Positions 18,139 through 27,276 of a DNA stretch of 64,000 bases are shown piece after piece (positions within the stretch are counted from its first letter, which is position 1; each line of letters begins with the position of its first letter). A program made the translations under genes and the position numbers. A model generated the notes under the pieces. It was not told where the DNA came from. It saw only the letters and a list, made by a program, of their open reading frames with translations, and did not search any database. This stretch comes from Roseiarcus sp963833955 (GTDB lineage Bacteria > Pseudomonadota > Alphaproteobacteria > Rhizobiales > Beijerinckiaceae), in contig CAWHZY010000006.1 in assembly GCA_963833955.1 (NCBI GenBank), forward strand, positions 1 through 64,000, given 5' to 3'.

Positions 18139-18903
18139 ATGTCTGAGCCGCCGCTGATCGAGGCTCGGGGCATTGTCAGGCGCTTTGGCCATGTTCACGC
18201 CTTGCAGGGCGCCGATTTCAGCGTCAACCGGGGCGAGATCGTCGCTCTGATCGGCGACAACGGCGCTGGAAAGAGCACGCTTGTGCGGATCCTCTCCGGC
18301 ACGGATCGGCCGAATGAGGGGTCGATCTTCGTCAATGGAGCGCGGGCGCATTTCAGCGGACCGCCAGACGCCCGCGCGGCCGGCGTCGAGACGGTGTATC
18401 AGGATCTCGCCCTTGCTCCCGATCTCGATACCGCCGCGAATATGTTCCTCGGCCGGGAAATCCTGAAGCCTGGCCTCTTTGGACGCCTGGGCGTTCTCGA
18501 CAAGCCGCGAATGGCGCGTGAGGCGAGCGAGGCGATGGCTCGTTTCGGCGTGAGGCTCGGCCTTTCCTCCGTCGTGTTCGCTTTGTCGGGCGGGCAGCGA
18601 CAGAGCGTCGCTGTGGCGCGCGCCGCCATGTGGGCGACGCGGGTGATCTTCATGGATGAGCCGACCGCTGCGCTCGGCGTCGCGCAGACCCAAGGCGTCC
18701 TCGATCTCATTCGACGGGTGCGCGACGCAGGGACCGCCGTCGTGCTGATCAGCCACAATATGCCGCAGGTCCTCGAGATTGCAGACCGGATCGTGATCCT
18801 GCGGCTCGGCCGGACAGTCGGGCACGTCTCGGCCGCCGCGACCAATGTCGACGAGCTTGTGCGGGCAATGACCACCGGCGTCTTGCGGAGCCGCGCGGCA
18901 TGA
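18139..18903 (+). CDS. Sugar ABC transporter ATP-binding protein
   Basis: This 254-residue single nucleotide-binding domain has Walker A GDNGAGKST (near residues 39-47), signature LSGGQRQSVAVARA, Walker B VIFMDEPTAAL and H-loop VLISHNM. Unlike RbsA, which has two fused ABC domains, it has one and would act as a homodimer, as in FrcA-type importers. Its stop overlaps the permease start (ATGA at 18900-18903). It energises uptake of the ligand bound by the protein encoded at 17048. Confidence 0.93.
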   Translation: MSEPPLIEARGIVRRFGHVHALQGADFSVNRGEIVALIGDNGAGKSTLVRILSGTDRPNEGSIFVNGARAHFSGPPDARAAGVETVYQDLALAPDLDTAANMFLGREILKPGLFGRLGVLDKPRMAREASEAMARFGVRLGLSSVVFALSGGQRQSVAVARAAMWATRVIFMDEPTAALGVAQTQGVLDLIRRVRDAGTAVVLISHNMPQVLEIADRIVILRLGRTVGHVSAAATNVDELVRAMTTGVLRSRAA

Positions 18904-19949
18904 GCGGATCGACGGAATCCGGGAGCGTCGTCCCCTCCCCGCTCACATCCCCGGCAGCCGAGCCATCTTCTTATCAAAGCGGATCGCGCTTTGGATCGAT
19001 CCTCACGCGTCAATCGACGGCGCTGTTTGTCATTCTCGTTCTGCTCGCGGCGTTCTTCTCGGTGTTGCGTCCCCACGCCTTTCCCCGGATCGCCAACATT
19101 CTCAATATGGCGACCGACGCATCGATCCTGCTCGTGCTCGCCGTCGGGGGCACCTTTGTCATTCTGACCGGCGGCATCGATTTGTCGATCAACGGCGTGC
19201 TGGTCTTCTCGGGCGTCGCCGCCGCAATGGCCATGGTGGCCATCGGCGGCGACAGCATCGGCGTCTTGCTTGCCGGTCTCGCCGCCGCAATTGTCGCTGG
19301 CGCCGCGTGGGGCGCGCTGAACGGCTTTCTTATTGCCAAGGCGAAGATCCCCGCGCTCATCGTCACGCTCGGGACAATGGGGATGTCGCTCGGTCTTTCG
19401 CTGCTGCTCACCGGCGGCGTCGACATTTCCGACGTTCCGGACAAACTGGTGACGACCGTCGGCTCCGGCCGCATCGGAGGCGTCCCGATCCTGGCCATGA
19501 TCGCCGCCGTGATCTTTGTCCTCGGATGTCTCCTGTTGTCGCTCACGCGCTTCGGCCGGTACACCTACGCCGTCGGATCGAGCCTCGAGGCCTGCCGGCG
19601 ATCGAGCATCGACGTGACCGGTCACCTGATCAAGGTCTATCTGCTCGCCGGCGCTCTCTCCGGCCTTGCCGGCTATCTCTCGCTCGCCCGGTTCGCGACC
19701 ACGACCCTCGGCGGTCACACGACCGACAATCTGCAAGTGATCGCCGGCGTCGTCATCGGCGGCGCGAGCCTCTTTGGCGGCTCAGGCGGGCTCATGGGCT
19801 CCCTGATCGGCATCATCATCCCCGTCGTGCTGCTGAACGGCTTCGTCGTGCTCGGCCTTCCGCCATTCTGGCAGCAGGTCACCGTAGGCGCCGTGCTGAT
19901 CGGCGCAGTTTATTTCGACCAGTTGCGCCGCCGGCTCAGAGAACGCTGA
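18900..19949 (+). CDS. Sugar ABC transporter permease (RbsC/FrcB-like)
   Basis: This 349-residue inner-membrane subunit has about ten hydrophobic helices after a Ser/Pro-rich cytosolic N-terminus of 40 residues. The BPD_transp_2 landmarks are visible: GGTFVILTGGIDLSIN, IVTLGTMGMSLG, YAVGSSLEACRRSSIDV (the coupling loop to the ATPase) and GGASLFGGSGG. Translation is coupled to the ATPase gene by ATGA. With 17048 and 18139 it forms a complete carbohydrate importer. Confidence 0.93.
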   Translation: MSGSTESGSVVPSPLTSPAAEPSSYQSGSRFGSILTRQSTALFVILVLLAAFFSVLRPHAFPRIANILNMATDASILLVLAVGGTFVILTGGIDLSINGVLVFSGVAAAMAMVAIGGDSIGVLLAGLAAAIVAGAAWGALNGFLIAKAKIPALIVTLGTMGMSLGLSLLLTGGVDISDVPDKLVTTVGSGRIGGVPILAMIAAVIFVLGCLLLSLTRFGRYTYAVGSSLEACRRSSIDVTGHLIKVYLLAGALSGLAGYLSLARFATTTLGGHTTDNLQVIAGVVIGGASLFGGSGGLMGSLIGIIIPVVLLNGFVVLGLPPFWQQVTVGAVLIGAVYFDQLRRRLRER

Positions 19950-20021
19950 CGCGCGCGTCGTTGACCTCGTTCGGCGCCAAAGCGTAGCGTCGCCGCGCAA
20001 AGGCGGTCTGGGGAGACGTTC

Positions 20022-20828
20022 ATGCCGAAAATCAAAGTCAACGACATCACGATGAATTACGAGACCCAAGGGTCGGGCGAGCCGCTCGTGCTCATCCCTT
20101 ACCTTGCCGCCGACAACGCCTGTTACGCCTTCCAGGTCGCCGAGTACGCCAAGCATTTCACTTGCATTTCGTTTGATCCGCGCGGCGCCGGCGAGACCGA
20201 CAAGCCGGACGGAAAATATTCGACCGAATTGTTCGCCGACGACGTCGCCGCCTTCATGGGCGCGATCGGCGTCGAGAAAGCGCATGTGAGCGGCCTGTCG
20301 CTCGGCGGCGCGATTGGCCTGTGGCTCGCCAGCAAGCACCCCGAGCGGGTCAAGACGCTGTCGCTGCATTCCTGCTGGCCGAAGACCGATCCGTTTCTGA
20401 AGGTCGTCGTGGGGAATTGGCAAATCATCGCCAAGGGTCTGGACAGTGTCCAGGAGATGATCATCCAGGGGATCTTCCCCTTCTGCTTCACGCCGGAGCT
20501 TTACTCAGCCAAGCCCGAATATCTCGACCAGCTTGCCGCCTTCGTGCGCAGCCGGCCAAAACAGCCGGTCGACGCCTTCCTCCGTCAATCGGACGCCGTC
20601 ATCGCCCATGACGCGCTTGGCCAGCTCGGCAACATCAAGGCGCCGACGCAAATCACGTTCGGCAGCCACGATATTGTCACCTCGACCCGGTTCGTTGAGC
20701 CGTTCCGGAGCGGCGTCAAGACGAGCGAGCTCGTCATCTTCGAGATGTGCGCGCACGCCCCGATCTACGAGAACATCAACGAGTTCAACGAGAAGACTTT
20801 AGCGTTTCTCAAGCGTCACATTGGCTAG
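20022..20828 (+). CDS. Alpha/beta hydrolase
   Basis: This 268-residue cytosolic hydrolase of the carboxylesterase/enol-lactonase type carries the nucleophile S93 in the elbow GLSLGG, an oxyanion region in LIPYLAADN, the acid probably in GSHDIVTS, and the histidine in CAHAPIYEN. It lies 72 bp downstream of the importer permease on the same strand, so it may open a lactone or ester of the imported compound. That link is inference. Three bases separate it from the next gene. Confidence 0.88.
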   Translation: MPKIKVNDITMNYETQGSGEPLVLIPYLAADNACYAFQVAEYAKHFTCISFDPRGAGETDKPDGKYSTELFADDVAAFMGAIGVEKAHVSGLSLGGAIGLWLASKHPERVKTLSLHSCWPKTDPFLKVVVGNWQIIAKGLDSVQEMIIQGIFPFCFTPELYSAKPEYLDQLAAFVRSRPKQPVDAFLRQSDAVIAHDALGQLGNIKAPTQITFGSHDIVTSTRFVEPFRSGVKTSELVIFEMCAHAPIYENINEFNEKTLAFLKRHIG

Positions 20829-20831
20829 GCC

Positions 20832-21746
20832 GTGGTGACGGCGGGGGAGCGCCGTCCGCGTCGGCGCCGTGGGCCTCGCTGCCTTGGCCTCGCGCTTGTA
20901 ATCGCATGCGCGCCGTCCATCGCCGCGGCCGACGACGACGGGTCTCTCACAGCAGGACTGCCAAGCAATCCGTTCTACGCGCTCGACACCAAAAACCTGT
21001 TCGGCTTCCTCGAGGGAGCCGACGTCGGCGAGCAGGGCGACCGGTCGCTCGAATTCGAGACCACCGGCTCCTTCGGCCGGGCGCAAGGCCTTTACAATTC
21101 GATCGAGCAGGAAATCATCTTCGAACCCACGCTAACCAATTCGTTCGGGCTCGAGTTCGGAGCGCATGTGCTCGGTCAGAACATCCAGCGCACGCCCGGC
21201 CTGCCCGATTTCACCGGCGTCAATTTCTCGGGCGCCTCGGTTGAGTTCCGCTACGTCGTGATGCATCGGACCGCGGACCTCCCGATCCAGCTCACGCTGA
21301 CGATGGAGCCGGAATATAGCGTCATCGCCGACGCCGGGCAGCAGATCAATGACGTCACTACGGCGTTCCGCGCCGTCGCGGATGTCATCTCCAGCGATCG
21401 GCGGCTTTATGGCGCAATCAATCTCGCCTATGCGCCGGACGGCGCTCGGTTTCTCGGTCAGGCGTGGCAGGACACGGCTCTCATCTCCGCTTCCGCCGCG
21501 CTCTCCTATCGCACGACGCCGGCGCTTATGTTCGGCGCCGAAGCGGACTATGATCGCGCCTACGGCGGCCTCGTTCCCCGCGGCTTCGAGGGGCAGGCTT
21601 TCTATTTCGGGCCGACGTTCCACTACCAGATCAACGAGAAGATCGATCTCTCGGCCGCCTTCCTCGCCCAGACGCCCGTCGGCCGCGTCGACTTCGACCA
21701 ATTCCCGCGCCAGCTCGCCAAGCTGAGGCTGGAAGTGGATTTCTAA
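20832..21746 (+). CDS. Putative outer-membrane beta-barrel protein, family not recognised
   Basis: This 304-residue protein starts at GTG 20832, three bases after the hydrolase stop. A basic N-terminus with many Arg precedes a hydrophobic segment and SIAAADDD, a likely signal peptide cut. The rest alternates polar and hydrophobic residues in the manner of beta strands (for example LEFGAHVLG, VEFRYVVMH, LTLTMEPEYSVIAD), and the chain ends LRLEVDF with the terminal Phe typical of BamA substrates. It could be a porin or sensor for the compound handled by this cluster. Function unknown. Confidence 0.65.
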   Translation: MVTAGERRPRRRRGPRCLGLALVIACAPSIAAADDDGSLTAGLPSNPFYALDTKNLFGFLEGADVGEQGDRSLEFETTGSFGRAQGLYNSIEQEIIFEPTLTNSFGLEFGAHVLGQNIQRTPGLPDFTGVNFSGASVEFRYVVMHRTADLPIQLTLTMEPEYSVIADAGQQINDVTTAFRAVADVISSDRRLYGAINLAYAPDGARFLGQAWQDTALISASAALSYRTTPALMFGAEADYDRAYGGLVPRGFEGQAFYFGPTFHYQINEKIDLSAAFLAQTPVGRVDFDQFPRQLAKLRLEVDF

Positions 21747-21773
21747 GGCTGGAAACGGCCGACAATTGTTCGA

Positions 21774-23424
21774 TCAGTCGGCGTCGATCCCCGCTCCGTG
21801 CGCGCGCAACTCCTCGACCAGCACGCGCTCGTTCTCCGAATAATCGATCGGCGTCGACACCAGATGCACGCCGCCGCTCATAAACGCAGCTTCGAGCGCG
21901 GGCGCTAACCCGTCCGCGCTCTCGACGCGACTTCCCTTCGCGCCATACGCTTGTGCGTAGACGACGAAGTCCGGGTCGCCGAAGGTCATGCCATAGTCGG
22001 GGAACCCATCCACCGCCTGCTTCCAGCGGATCATGCCGTAAGCGTGGTCCACGAGCACCAGTACGACAAGATTGAGCTTGAGCCGCACCGCGGTCTCGAG
22101 CTCCTGCGAATTCATCATGAAGCCGCCGTCGCCGCAGACGGCGAGCACGCGCCGGTTTGGATTGAGACACGCGGCCATGATCGCCGACGGCAGCCCCGCG
22201 CCCATCGTGGCCAGCGCATTGTCGAGCAGCAGCGTGTTGGCGACATGGGTGCGGTAGTTGCGCGCAAACCAGATCTTGTACATGCCGTTGTCGAGGCAGA
22301 CGATCCCGTCCTCCGGCATCACCTGGCGGACGTCGTGGACGATCCGCTGCGGCGTCGGCGGAAAGCGGCTTTCCTCCGCCCGGTCGGCGATGCGGGCAAG
22401 GATGTCCTCGCGCAAGCCGAGCAGCGCCTTCGCCCTCGGCAGCTTATGTTCGAGCCGATCGGCGAGCAGCGTGAGTGTGGGACCGACGTCGCCGATGAGC
22501 TCGGCTTGCGGAAAGAACACCTCCTCCACCGTCGCCGGCAGATAGCCGACATGCAGCACCATCGGTCCGCCCGACCCCATGAGGAACGCCGGCTTCTCCA
22601 CTGTGTCGTGACCGATGGTGATGATCAGATCCGCCCGATCGATCGCGCGATGGACGTAGTCGCGCTCCGACAGCGCCGCGGTGCCCATGTAGAGGTCCGA
22701 GCTCCCGGTGACGGCGCCCTTGCCCATCTGCGTGTTGAAGAACGGAATCTGCACCCGCCTGACAAAATCCGACAGCGCATCGGAAAGCCGCGGCCGGCTC
22801 GCCGCTGCGCCCAGCATGATCAGCGGCCGCTCGGCGTCGATGATGAGCTGCAGCCGCCCGATCGAGCGCGGCGCTGGAGGCGATCGGCAAGTCGATCGGA
22901 TGGGGCGGAATCGGCGCCATGTCGGGCGCCGCCGCATGGGCGATGTCTTCCGGCAGTTCGAGATGAACCGGGCCCGGCCGCTCGAGCTGCGCGACGCGGA
23001 ACGCCTCCCGCACCATGGTCGGAATGGTCGCGGCGCTCACGATCTGATCCGCCATCTTCGTTAGGGGCGTCATCGCCGAGACGATGTCGACGACCTGAAA
23101 GCCCGCCTGTTTGCGGCTCAAGATGCCCTTCTGCCCGGTGATCATCACCATCGGCATGGCGCCGAGCAGCGCGTAGGCCGCGCCGGTTGTGAGGTTGAGC
23201 GCGCCGGGGCCTAGCGTCGTGATGCAGACCCCGGGCTTGCCGGTCAGGCGCCCGTGCGTCGCCGCCATGAACGCCGCCGCCTGCTCGTGACGCGTCAGCA
23301 CAAGCTCGATTGTCGAGCGGCGCAGCGCTTCGACCACGTCGAGATTTTCTTCGCCCGGCACGCCGAAGATCTGCCGCACGCCCTCGTTCTCGAGCGCGGA
23401 AACCAAGAGTTCGGCGCCGTTCAT
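21774..23424 (-). CDS. ThDP-dependent acetolactate synthase-like enzyme; frame broken near 22860
   Basis: This protein has about 550 residues in three domains. The PYR domain opens MNGAELLVSALENEGV and contains the cofactor-activating E47 in LTRHEQAAAFMA. The central domain contains PLIMLGAAASRP. The PP domain contains the ThDP-Mg motif GDGGFMMNSQELETAVRLKL. One extra base at about 22853-22866 separates the N-terminal 190 residues from the rest. Without it the chain reads through to 21774. Family members carboligate or decarboxylate 2-oxo acids. The exact reaction is open. It is convergent with the outer-membrane protein gene. Confidence 0.87.
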
Positions 23425-23443
23425 GAGAGGGGCTCCTGTCTTT

Positions 23444-23483
23444 ACCCCTCTCCCGTCGGGAGAGGGGCAGGGGTGAGGGGGAT
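23444..23483. repeat. Inverted repeat, left arm, beside DUF559 gene
   Basis: About 40 bp, beginning ACCCCTCTCCC and ending GGGGTGAGGGGG. It is almost identical to the reverse complement of 23862-23902. Each arm also holds its own hairpin (CCCCTCTCCC with GGGAGAGGGG). Confidence 0.9.
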
Positions 23484-23490
23484 AGAAACG

Positions 23491-23853
23491 TCAATCGAAG
23501 GGCAGCCGCAGCTCCGCGCGAATCCTCGCCAGTACGGAATTGAGATCATCCGAGACTTCCGCGTTTGTGAAGCGCACGATGTGGAGTCCGAGCCTCTCAA
23601 GAATCTCCGTCCGACCGGCGTCGTAGTCCGAAAACCATTCGTGCTGCTTGCCGTCGAGTTCGACCGCGAGCTTCGCGGCGTGACAATAGAAATCCACCGT
23701 GACACGGTCGAACGGGACTTGCCGTCGGAACTTCGCGCCGTGAAAGCGCGAGCCGCGCAAGCGTTCCCAGAGCGCCTCCTCGAGCGGAGTCTGATGCTTA
23801 CGCAAAGCGCGGGCGAATTCACGCCGCTTTAGAGGGCGCCGCTCTTCCTCCAA
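23491..23853 (-). CDS. DUF559 (Vsr-like, PD-(D/E)XK fold) endonuclease domain protein
   Basis: This 120-residue protein has the DUF559 pattern TPLEEALWERLRGSRFHGAKF, then QVPFDRVTVDFYC and LAVELDGKQHEW, giving the D, E and Q/K residues of a restriction-endonuclease-like active site, and HIVRFTNAEV at the end. Biochemical function of the family is largely unproven, and relatedness to Vsr mismatch endonucleases is established only at fold level. It lies between two ThDP enzyme genes, exactly framed by a pair of 40-bp inverted repeats, and looks like an insertion into the region. Confidence 0.9.
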   Translation of the reverse strand: MEEERRPLKRREFARALRKHQTPLEEALWERLRGSRFHGAKFRRQVPFDRVTVDFYCHAAKLAVELDGKQHEWFSDYDAGRTEILERLGLHIVRFTNAEVSDDLNSVLARIRAELRLPFD

Positions 23854-23861
23854 TCGCCGAC

Positions 23862-23902
23862 CCCCTCACCCCTGCCCCTCTCCCTGCGGGAGAGGGGTTT
23901 CC
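23862..23902. repeat. Inverted repeat, right arm, beside DUF559 gene
   Basis: CCCCCTCACCCCTGCCCC followed by TCTCCCTGCGGGAGAGGGG. It mirrors the element at 23444-23483 with two or three differences, located at the hairpin tip. The two arms lie 8 bp outside the DUF559 gene on each side. Confidence 0.9.
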
Positions 23903-24064
23903 GCGCCCTCTTCTGCCTCACGGCGTTCATCGTTGCTCATTCACGCCCCATCAGCAACCGCATTCACATGAGCCACGGATCCGTGCTGTGAACGCCGGCG
24001 CTCTATCGCTCGGCGCCCGGTTTCGTTTATCGTCCACCCGTCTCGCGGATCCAGGGAGCAAACG

Positions 24065-25946
24065 ATGGCCCAAACCGTCGCCGACCAGATGGTCGAGGTT
24101 CTCGCCGCCGCCGGAGTGAAGCGGGTCTATGGCGTCGTCGGCGACAGTCTGAACGGCTTCACCGACGCCATTCGGCGGCGCGGCGGCATCGAATGGCTGC
24201 ATGTGCGCCACGAGGAGGTCGCCGCCTTCGCCGCTGGCGCCGACGCCCATGTCACTGGCGCCCTCGCCGTATGCGCCGGCAGCTGCGGCCCGGGCAATCT
24301 GCACCTCATCAACGGTCTCTTCGACTGCCAGCGCACGCGCGTGCCGGTGGTGGCGATCGCGGCGCAAATCCCCTCTGCGGAGATCGGTTCGCACTACTTT
24401 CAGGAGACGCATCCCGATCGTCTCTTCCAGGAGTGCTCGAGCTATTGCGAACTCGTGTCGAGTCCCGAGCAGATGCCGCGCGTGCTCGAGATCGCGGTGC
24501 GCCGCTCGATCCTGGAGCGGTGCGTGAGCGTCGTCGTCGTTCCCGGCGACGTGGCGCTGAGACCCGCCGTTCCGGCGCCCGCGCCAAAGCTGGCCGGACT
24601 GGCGCCGGCCGACCCGGTCATCGCGCCATCGGATGAGGCGCTCGGCGAACTGGCGGAATTCATCGATTCGGCCGACCGCATCACGCTTCTTTGCGGCAGC
24701 GGCTGCGCCGGCGCGCACGGAGAGCTGATGCAATTCGCCAACGCGGTGAAGGCGCCGATCGTTCACGCCATGGGCGGCAAGGATCACGTCGAGTGGGACA
24801 ACCCTTATGACGTCGGCATGACCGGCCTGATCGGCTTCTCCTCCGGCTATTACGCGATGGAATCCTGCGACACGCTTTTGCTGCTCGGCACCGATTTTCC
24901 CTATCGCCCATTCTATCCGACGGAGGCCCGCATCGCTCAGGTCGACATCCGTCCGCAAGCGATCGGGCGCCGCGTTCCCATCGACCTCGGCATTGTCGGG
25001 CAGGTCGGGCAGGTCGGGCCGACGCTCAGCGCGCTCATACCCCGCATCAAGGTCAGGAGCGACCGGCGCCATCTCGACAAGGCGCGCACGCACTATTCCA
25101 ACGCCCGCAAGAGCCTCGACGAACTCGCGACCGGACGGCCGGGCGGCCGGCTGCATCCGCAACACGTCATGCGCGTCATCAACGAGAAGGCGGCCCACGA
25201 CGCCATTTTCACGCCCGACGTCGGCCTGCCGATCGTCTGGGCCGCGCGCTATCTTGCGATGAACGGCAAGCGGCGGCTGATCGGCTCGTACTGGCACGGC
25301 TCGATGGCGAATGCGATGCCCCAAGCCATCGGCGCGCAAGCGGCCTCGCCCGGCCGGCAGGTGATCTCGCTCTCCGGCGACGGCGGCTTCACCATGCTGA
25401 TGGGCGATCTCTTGAGCCTCAACCAGCTCAAGCTGCCGGTCAAGGTGTTCGTGTTCAACAATGGCTCGCTCGGATTCGTCGCGCCTCGAGCAGAAATCGA
25501 CCGGCTTCCTTCCGATCGGAACCGATCTCGTCAATCCGAATTTCGCCCGCATGGCGGAAGCGATCGGCATCAAGGGCATACGCATCGAGGACCCCAAGGA
25601 TGTGGAAGCGGGCGTCGCCGAAGCGCTCGCCCATCCGGGCCCCGTCGTGGTCGATGCTTTGGTGGCGCGCGAGGAGCTCGCCATGCCGCCGGCCGTCACC
25701 ATCGAGATGGCGAAGGGCTTCTCGCTCTACATGCTGAAGGCGATCTTGAGCGGGCGCGGCGACGAGATCGTCGAACTCGCGCGCACGACGCGCGAGCGAG
25801 CGGCGCTCAGGCCGAGAGCAGGCGCTCCGCTGCCTGACGCACGCGAAGCGCGACCGCCGCTTCTCCCTCGGTCGCCGCCACGGCCGTCATGGGAACCTCC
25901 AGCGCGACCGGGATGTCGTGGGGCATATGGCCCAGGATGCGCCTGA
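24065..25946 (+). CDS. ThDP-dependent pyruvate oxidase/dehydrogenase-like enzyme (PoxB-like); frame broken near 25484
   Basis: This protein has about 590-620 residues. It starts MAQTVADQMVEVLAAAGV, with VYGVVGDSLNG and the cofactor Glu in VRHEEVAAFAAG. The ThDP motif is GDGGFTMLMGDLLSLNQL ending in FNNGSLGFV. At that point one extra base (about 25480-25488) moves the frame. The continuation KSTGFLPIGTDLVNPNFARM to EMAKGFSLYMLKAILSGRG is clearly the PoxB C-terminus. The normal stop after IVELARTT is absent, so the frame runs on and overlaps the convergent gene by 140 bp. The family oxidatively decarboxylates pyruvate or related 2-oxo acids at the membrane. Confidence 0.85.
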
Positions 25947-26709
25947 TATCGATGCCGCCCTCACCAGGCGGCAGGCGCTCCACGCGGCCCGCGTGCAAGA
26001 GCTCTTCGGTCGTATAGCTCGCCTGCACCGGCGCGTCGGCGACGTGGACGAAGGGCAGGCGCGATGCGGAAATCCGGTCGAGCTCATCGAACGTGCTCGC
26101 CGACCGGTTGAAGTGAAGCGTGTCTACCAGGATCCCGAGTTCAGGCCGCTCGGCCGCCTCGACGACCCTCACCGCCGCGCCGAGATCGGGAACGACCGTC
26201 CACGGAAAGAACTCGAGCACCGCGCGCAGTCCATATTGCGAAGCGAGGTCGCTGACCGCGGCCAGCCGGTCCGTGAACCGGCTGAGATCGGGGTCGTAGG
26301 CGGCGGTGATCACGTATCGGGCGTTCAGCTCCGCGCCCGCCGCCATGAAGGGTTCGAGCGAACTGACGTCGGTCTCCGGCGTGATCCTGACGAACTCGAT
26401 ATCGAGCACGCCGACGCCGACCGCCGCCATGGCGGCCTTGGTCGCGCGCATCGACGGCTTGTCGTCCATCAGCGGATAGGCAGGACTTATCTCCGTCGCC
26501 CCGGTCAGACGCAGCCCGACCGTGTCGTAGCCGGTGCGGGCGGCCATTTCGATCACCTGCGGCGGCGGGAGGCGGATCACAGTCAGATGCGCGAGCGAAA
26601 ATCTCCGCTTCGCGGCTGGCCTCCGCCTGACGCTTCGGTCACCTCGTGCGTCCAGCGATGCGGCGCGCGCCTCATCTTCGTGCTGGACAAGATCCAGTCC
26701 CTTGATCAT
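25807..26709 (-). CDS. Sugar phosphate isomerase/epimerase-like TIM barrel
   Basis: This protein has up to 300 residues, of the xylose isomerase-like TIM-barrel family (AP endonuclease 2 fold). The conserved core begins RRFSLAHLTVIRLPPPQVIE, about 35 residues after ATG 26709. Metal-ligand candidates lie in LEFFPW, LVDTLHFNRS and FVHVADAP, and in the late VALEVPM. The first 35 residues look non-homologous and overlap the end of the next gene, so the true start may lie downstream at a non-ATG codon. It probably isomerises a sugar or sugar acid in the catabolic cluster. Confidence 0.82.
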   Translation of the reverse strand: MIKGLDLVQHEDEARAASLDARGDRSVRRRPAAKRRFSLAHLTVIRLPPPQVIEMAARTGYDTVGLRLTGATEISPAYPLMDDKPSMRATKAAMAAVGVGVLDIEFVRITPETDVSSLEPFMAAGAELNARYVITAAYDPDLSRFTDRLAAVSDLASQYGLRAVLEFFPWTVVPDLGAAVRVVEAAERPELGILVDTLHFNRSASTFDELDRISASRLPFVHVADAPVQASYTTEELLHAGRVERLPPGEGGIDIRRILGHMPHDIPVALEVPMTAVAATEGEAAVALRVRQAAERLLSA

Positions 26710-27020
26710 GCACCTGAGAGTTCACTTGAGCTGGATAATTATAGTCGCACCACCATCCGACATAACAATAAGCCTCGTCCCGAGTGCAGGCGAACCCGGG
26801 AACCGTCCCGCCGCAATCGGCATAATCGAAACTGTAATTGCCCGATTCTTTACCGGTGGCCAGCAGAGTTCTGGCCATGCTTTTTGACGTAGTCCTGGAC
26901 CTGAGCGCAGCTCATGGCGAGAATCGAGGCGGGACGCGGCTGAAGCCTGACTTCCGGCGTCCGCGGAAGCCGCAGCGCCGAGAACAGCCGCCGCCAAAAC
27001 ATTGGCGTGTGAGTTTTCAT
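26672..27020 (-). CDS. Small conserved hypothetical protein; frame broken near 26873
   Basis: Read across one extra base (within GGCC at about 26869-26876), the product has about 115 residues, starting MKTHTPMFWRRLFSALRLP at ATG 27020 and containing SCAQVQDYVKKHG, then TLLATGKESGNYSFDYADCGG and DEAYCYVGWWCDYN. The SCxQVQ start with several Cys and a final CYVGWWC resembles small secreted-type hypotheticals of Hyphomicrobiales with the pattern CxxVQ...C...CF(I/V)GYxC. No clear signal peptide is visible. Its stop overlaps the start region of the TIM-barrel gene. Function unknown. Confidence 0.6.
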
Positions 27021-27276
27021 TTCCCGAATCCCTGGTTTTTGAGCGCGGAATTGGGCGCGATCGGGCGCGCCGGAATTCCTCGTGCACCGAAGCGCCTGAG
27101 CGCTCGCCATCGCCCGGCAAGCGCTATCCGGAACGGCCGTAAGGGTTCGATATCGGTTGCGTCGGTTCGGCGTAAGAAACGTATAAAGTGGCGCTTGAAG
27201 CGCTCGATTCGGCGCTCAGCCCTCGTGGAGCCCGCGCCCGCACTTTGCGGACGCGCGCTCCAGCGCCGGAGTCGCG

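Noticed and set aside
23444..23902. CRISPR-like reading of the short G/C repeats
   Set aside because: Only two inverted arms, no regular spacers and no cas genes.
23951..25702. A minus-strand open frame of over 580 codons opposite the PoxB-like gene
   Set aside because: Antisense frames stay open in high-G+C coding DNA. The plus strand has the full ThDP motifs.
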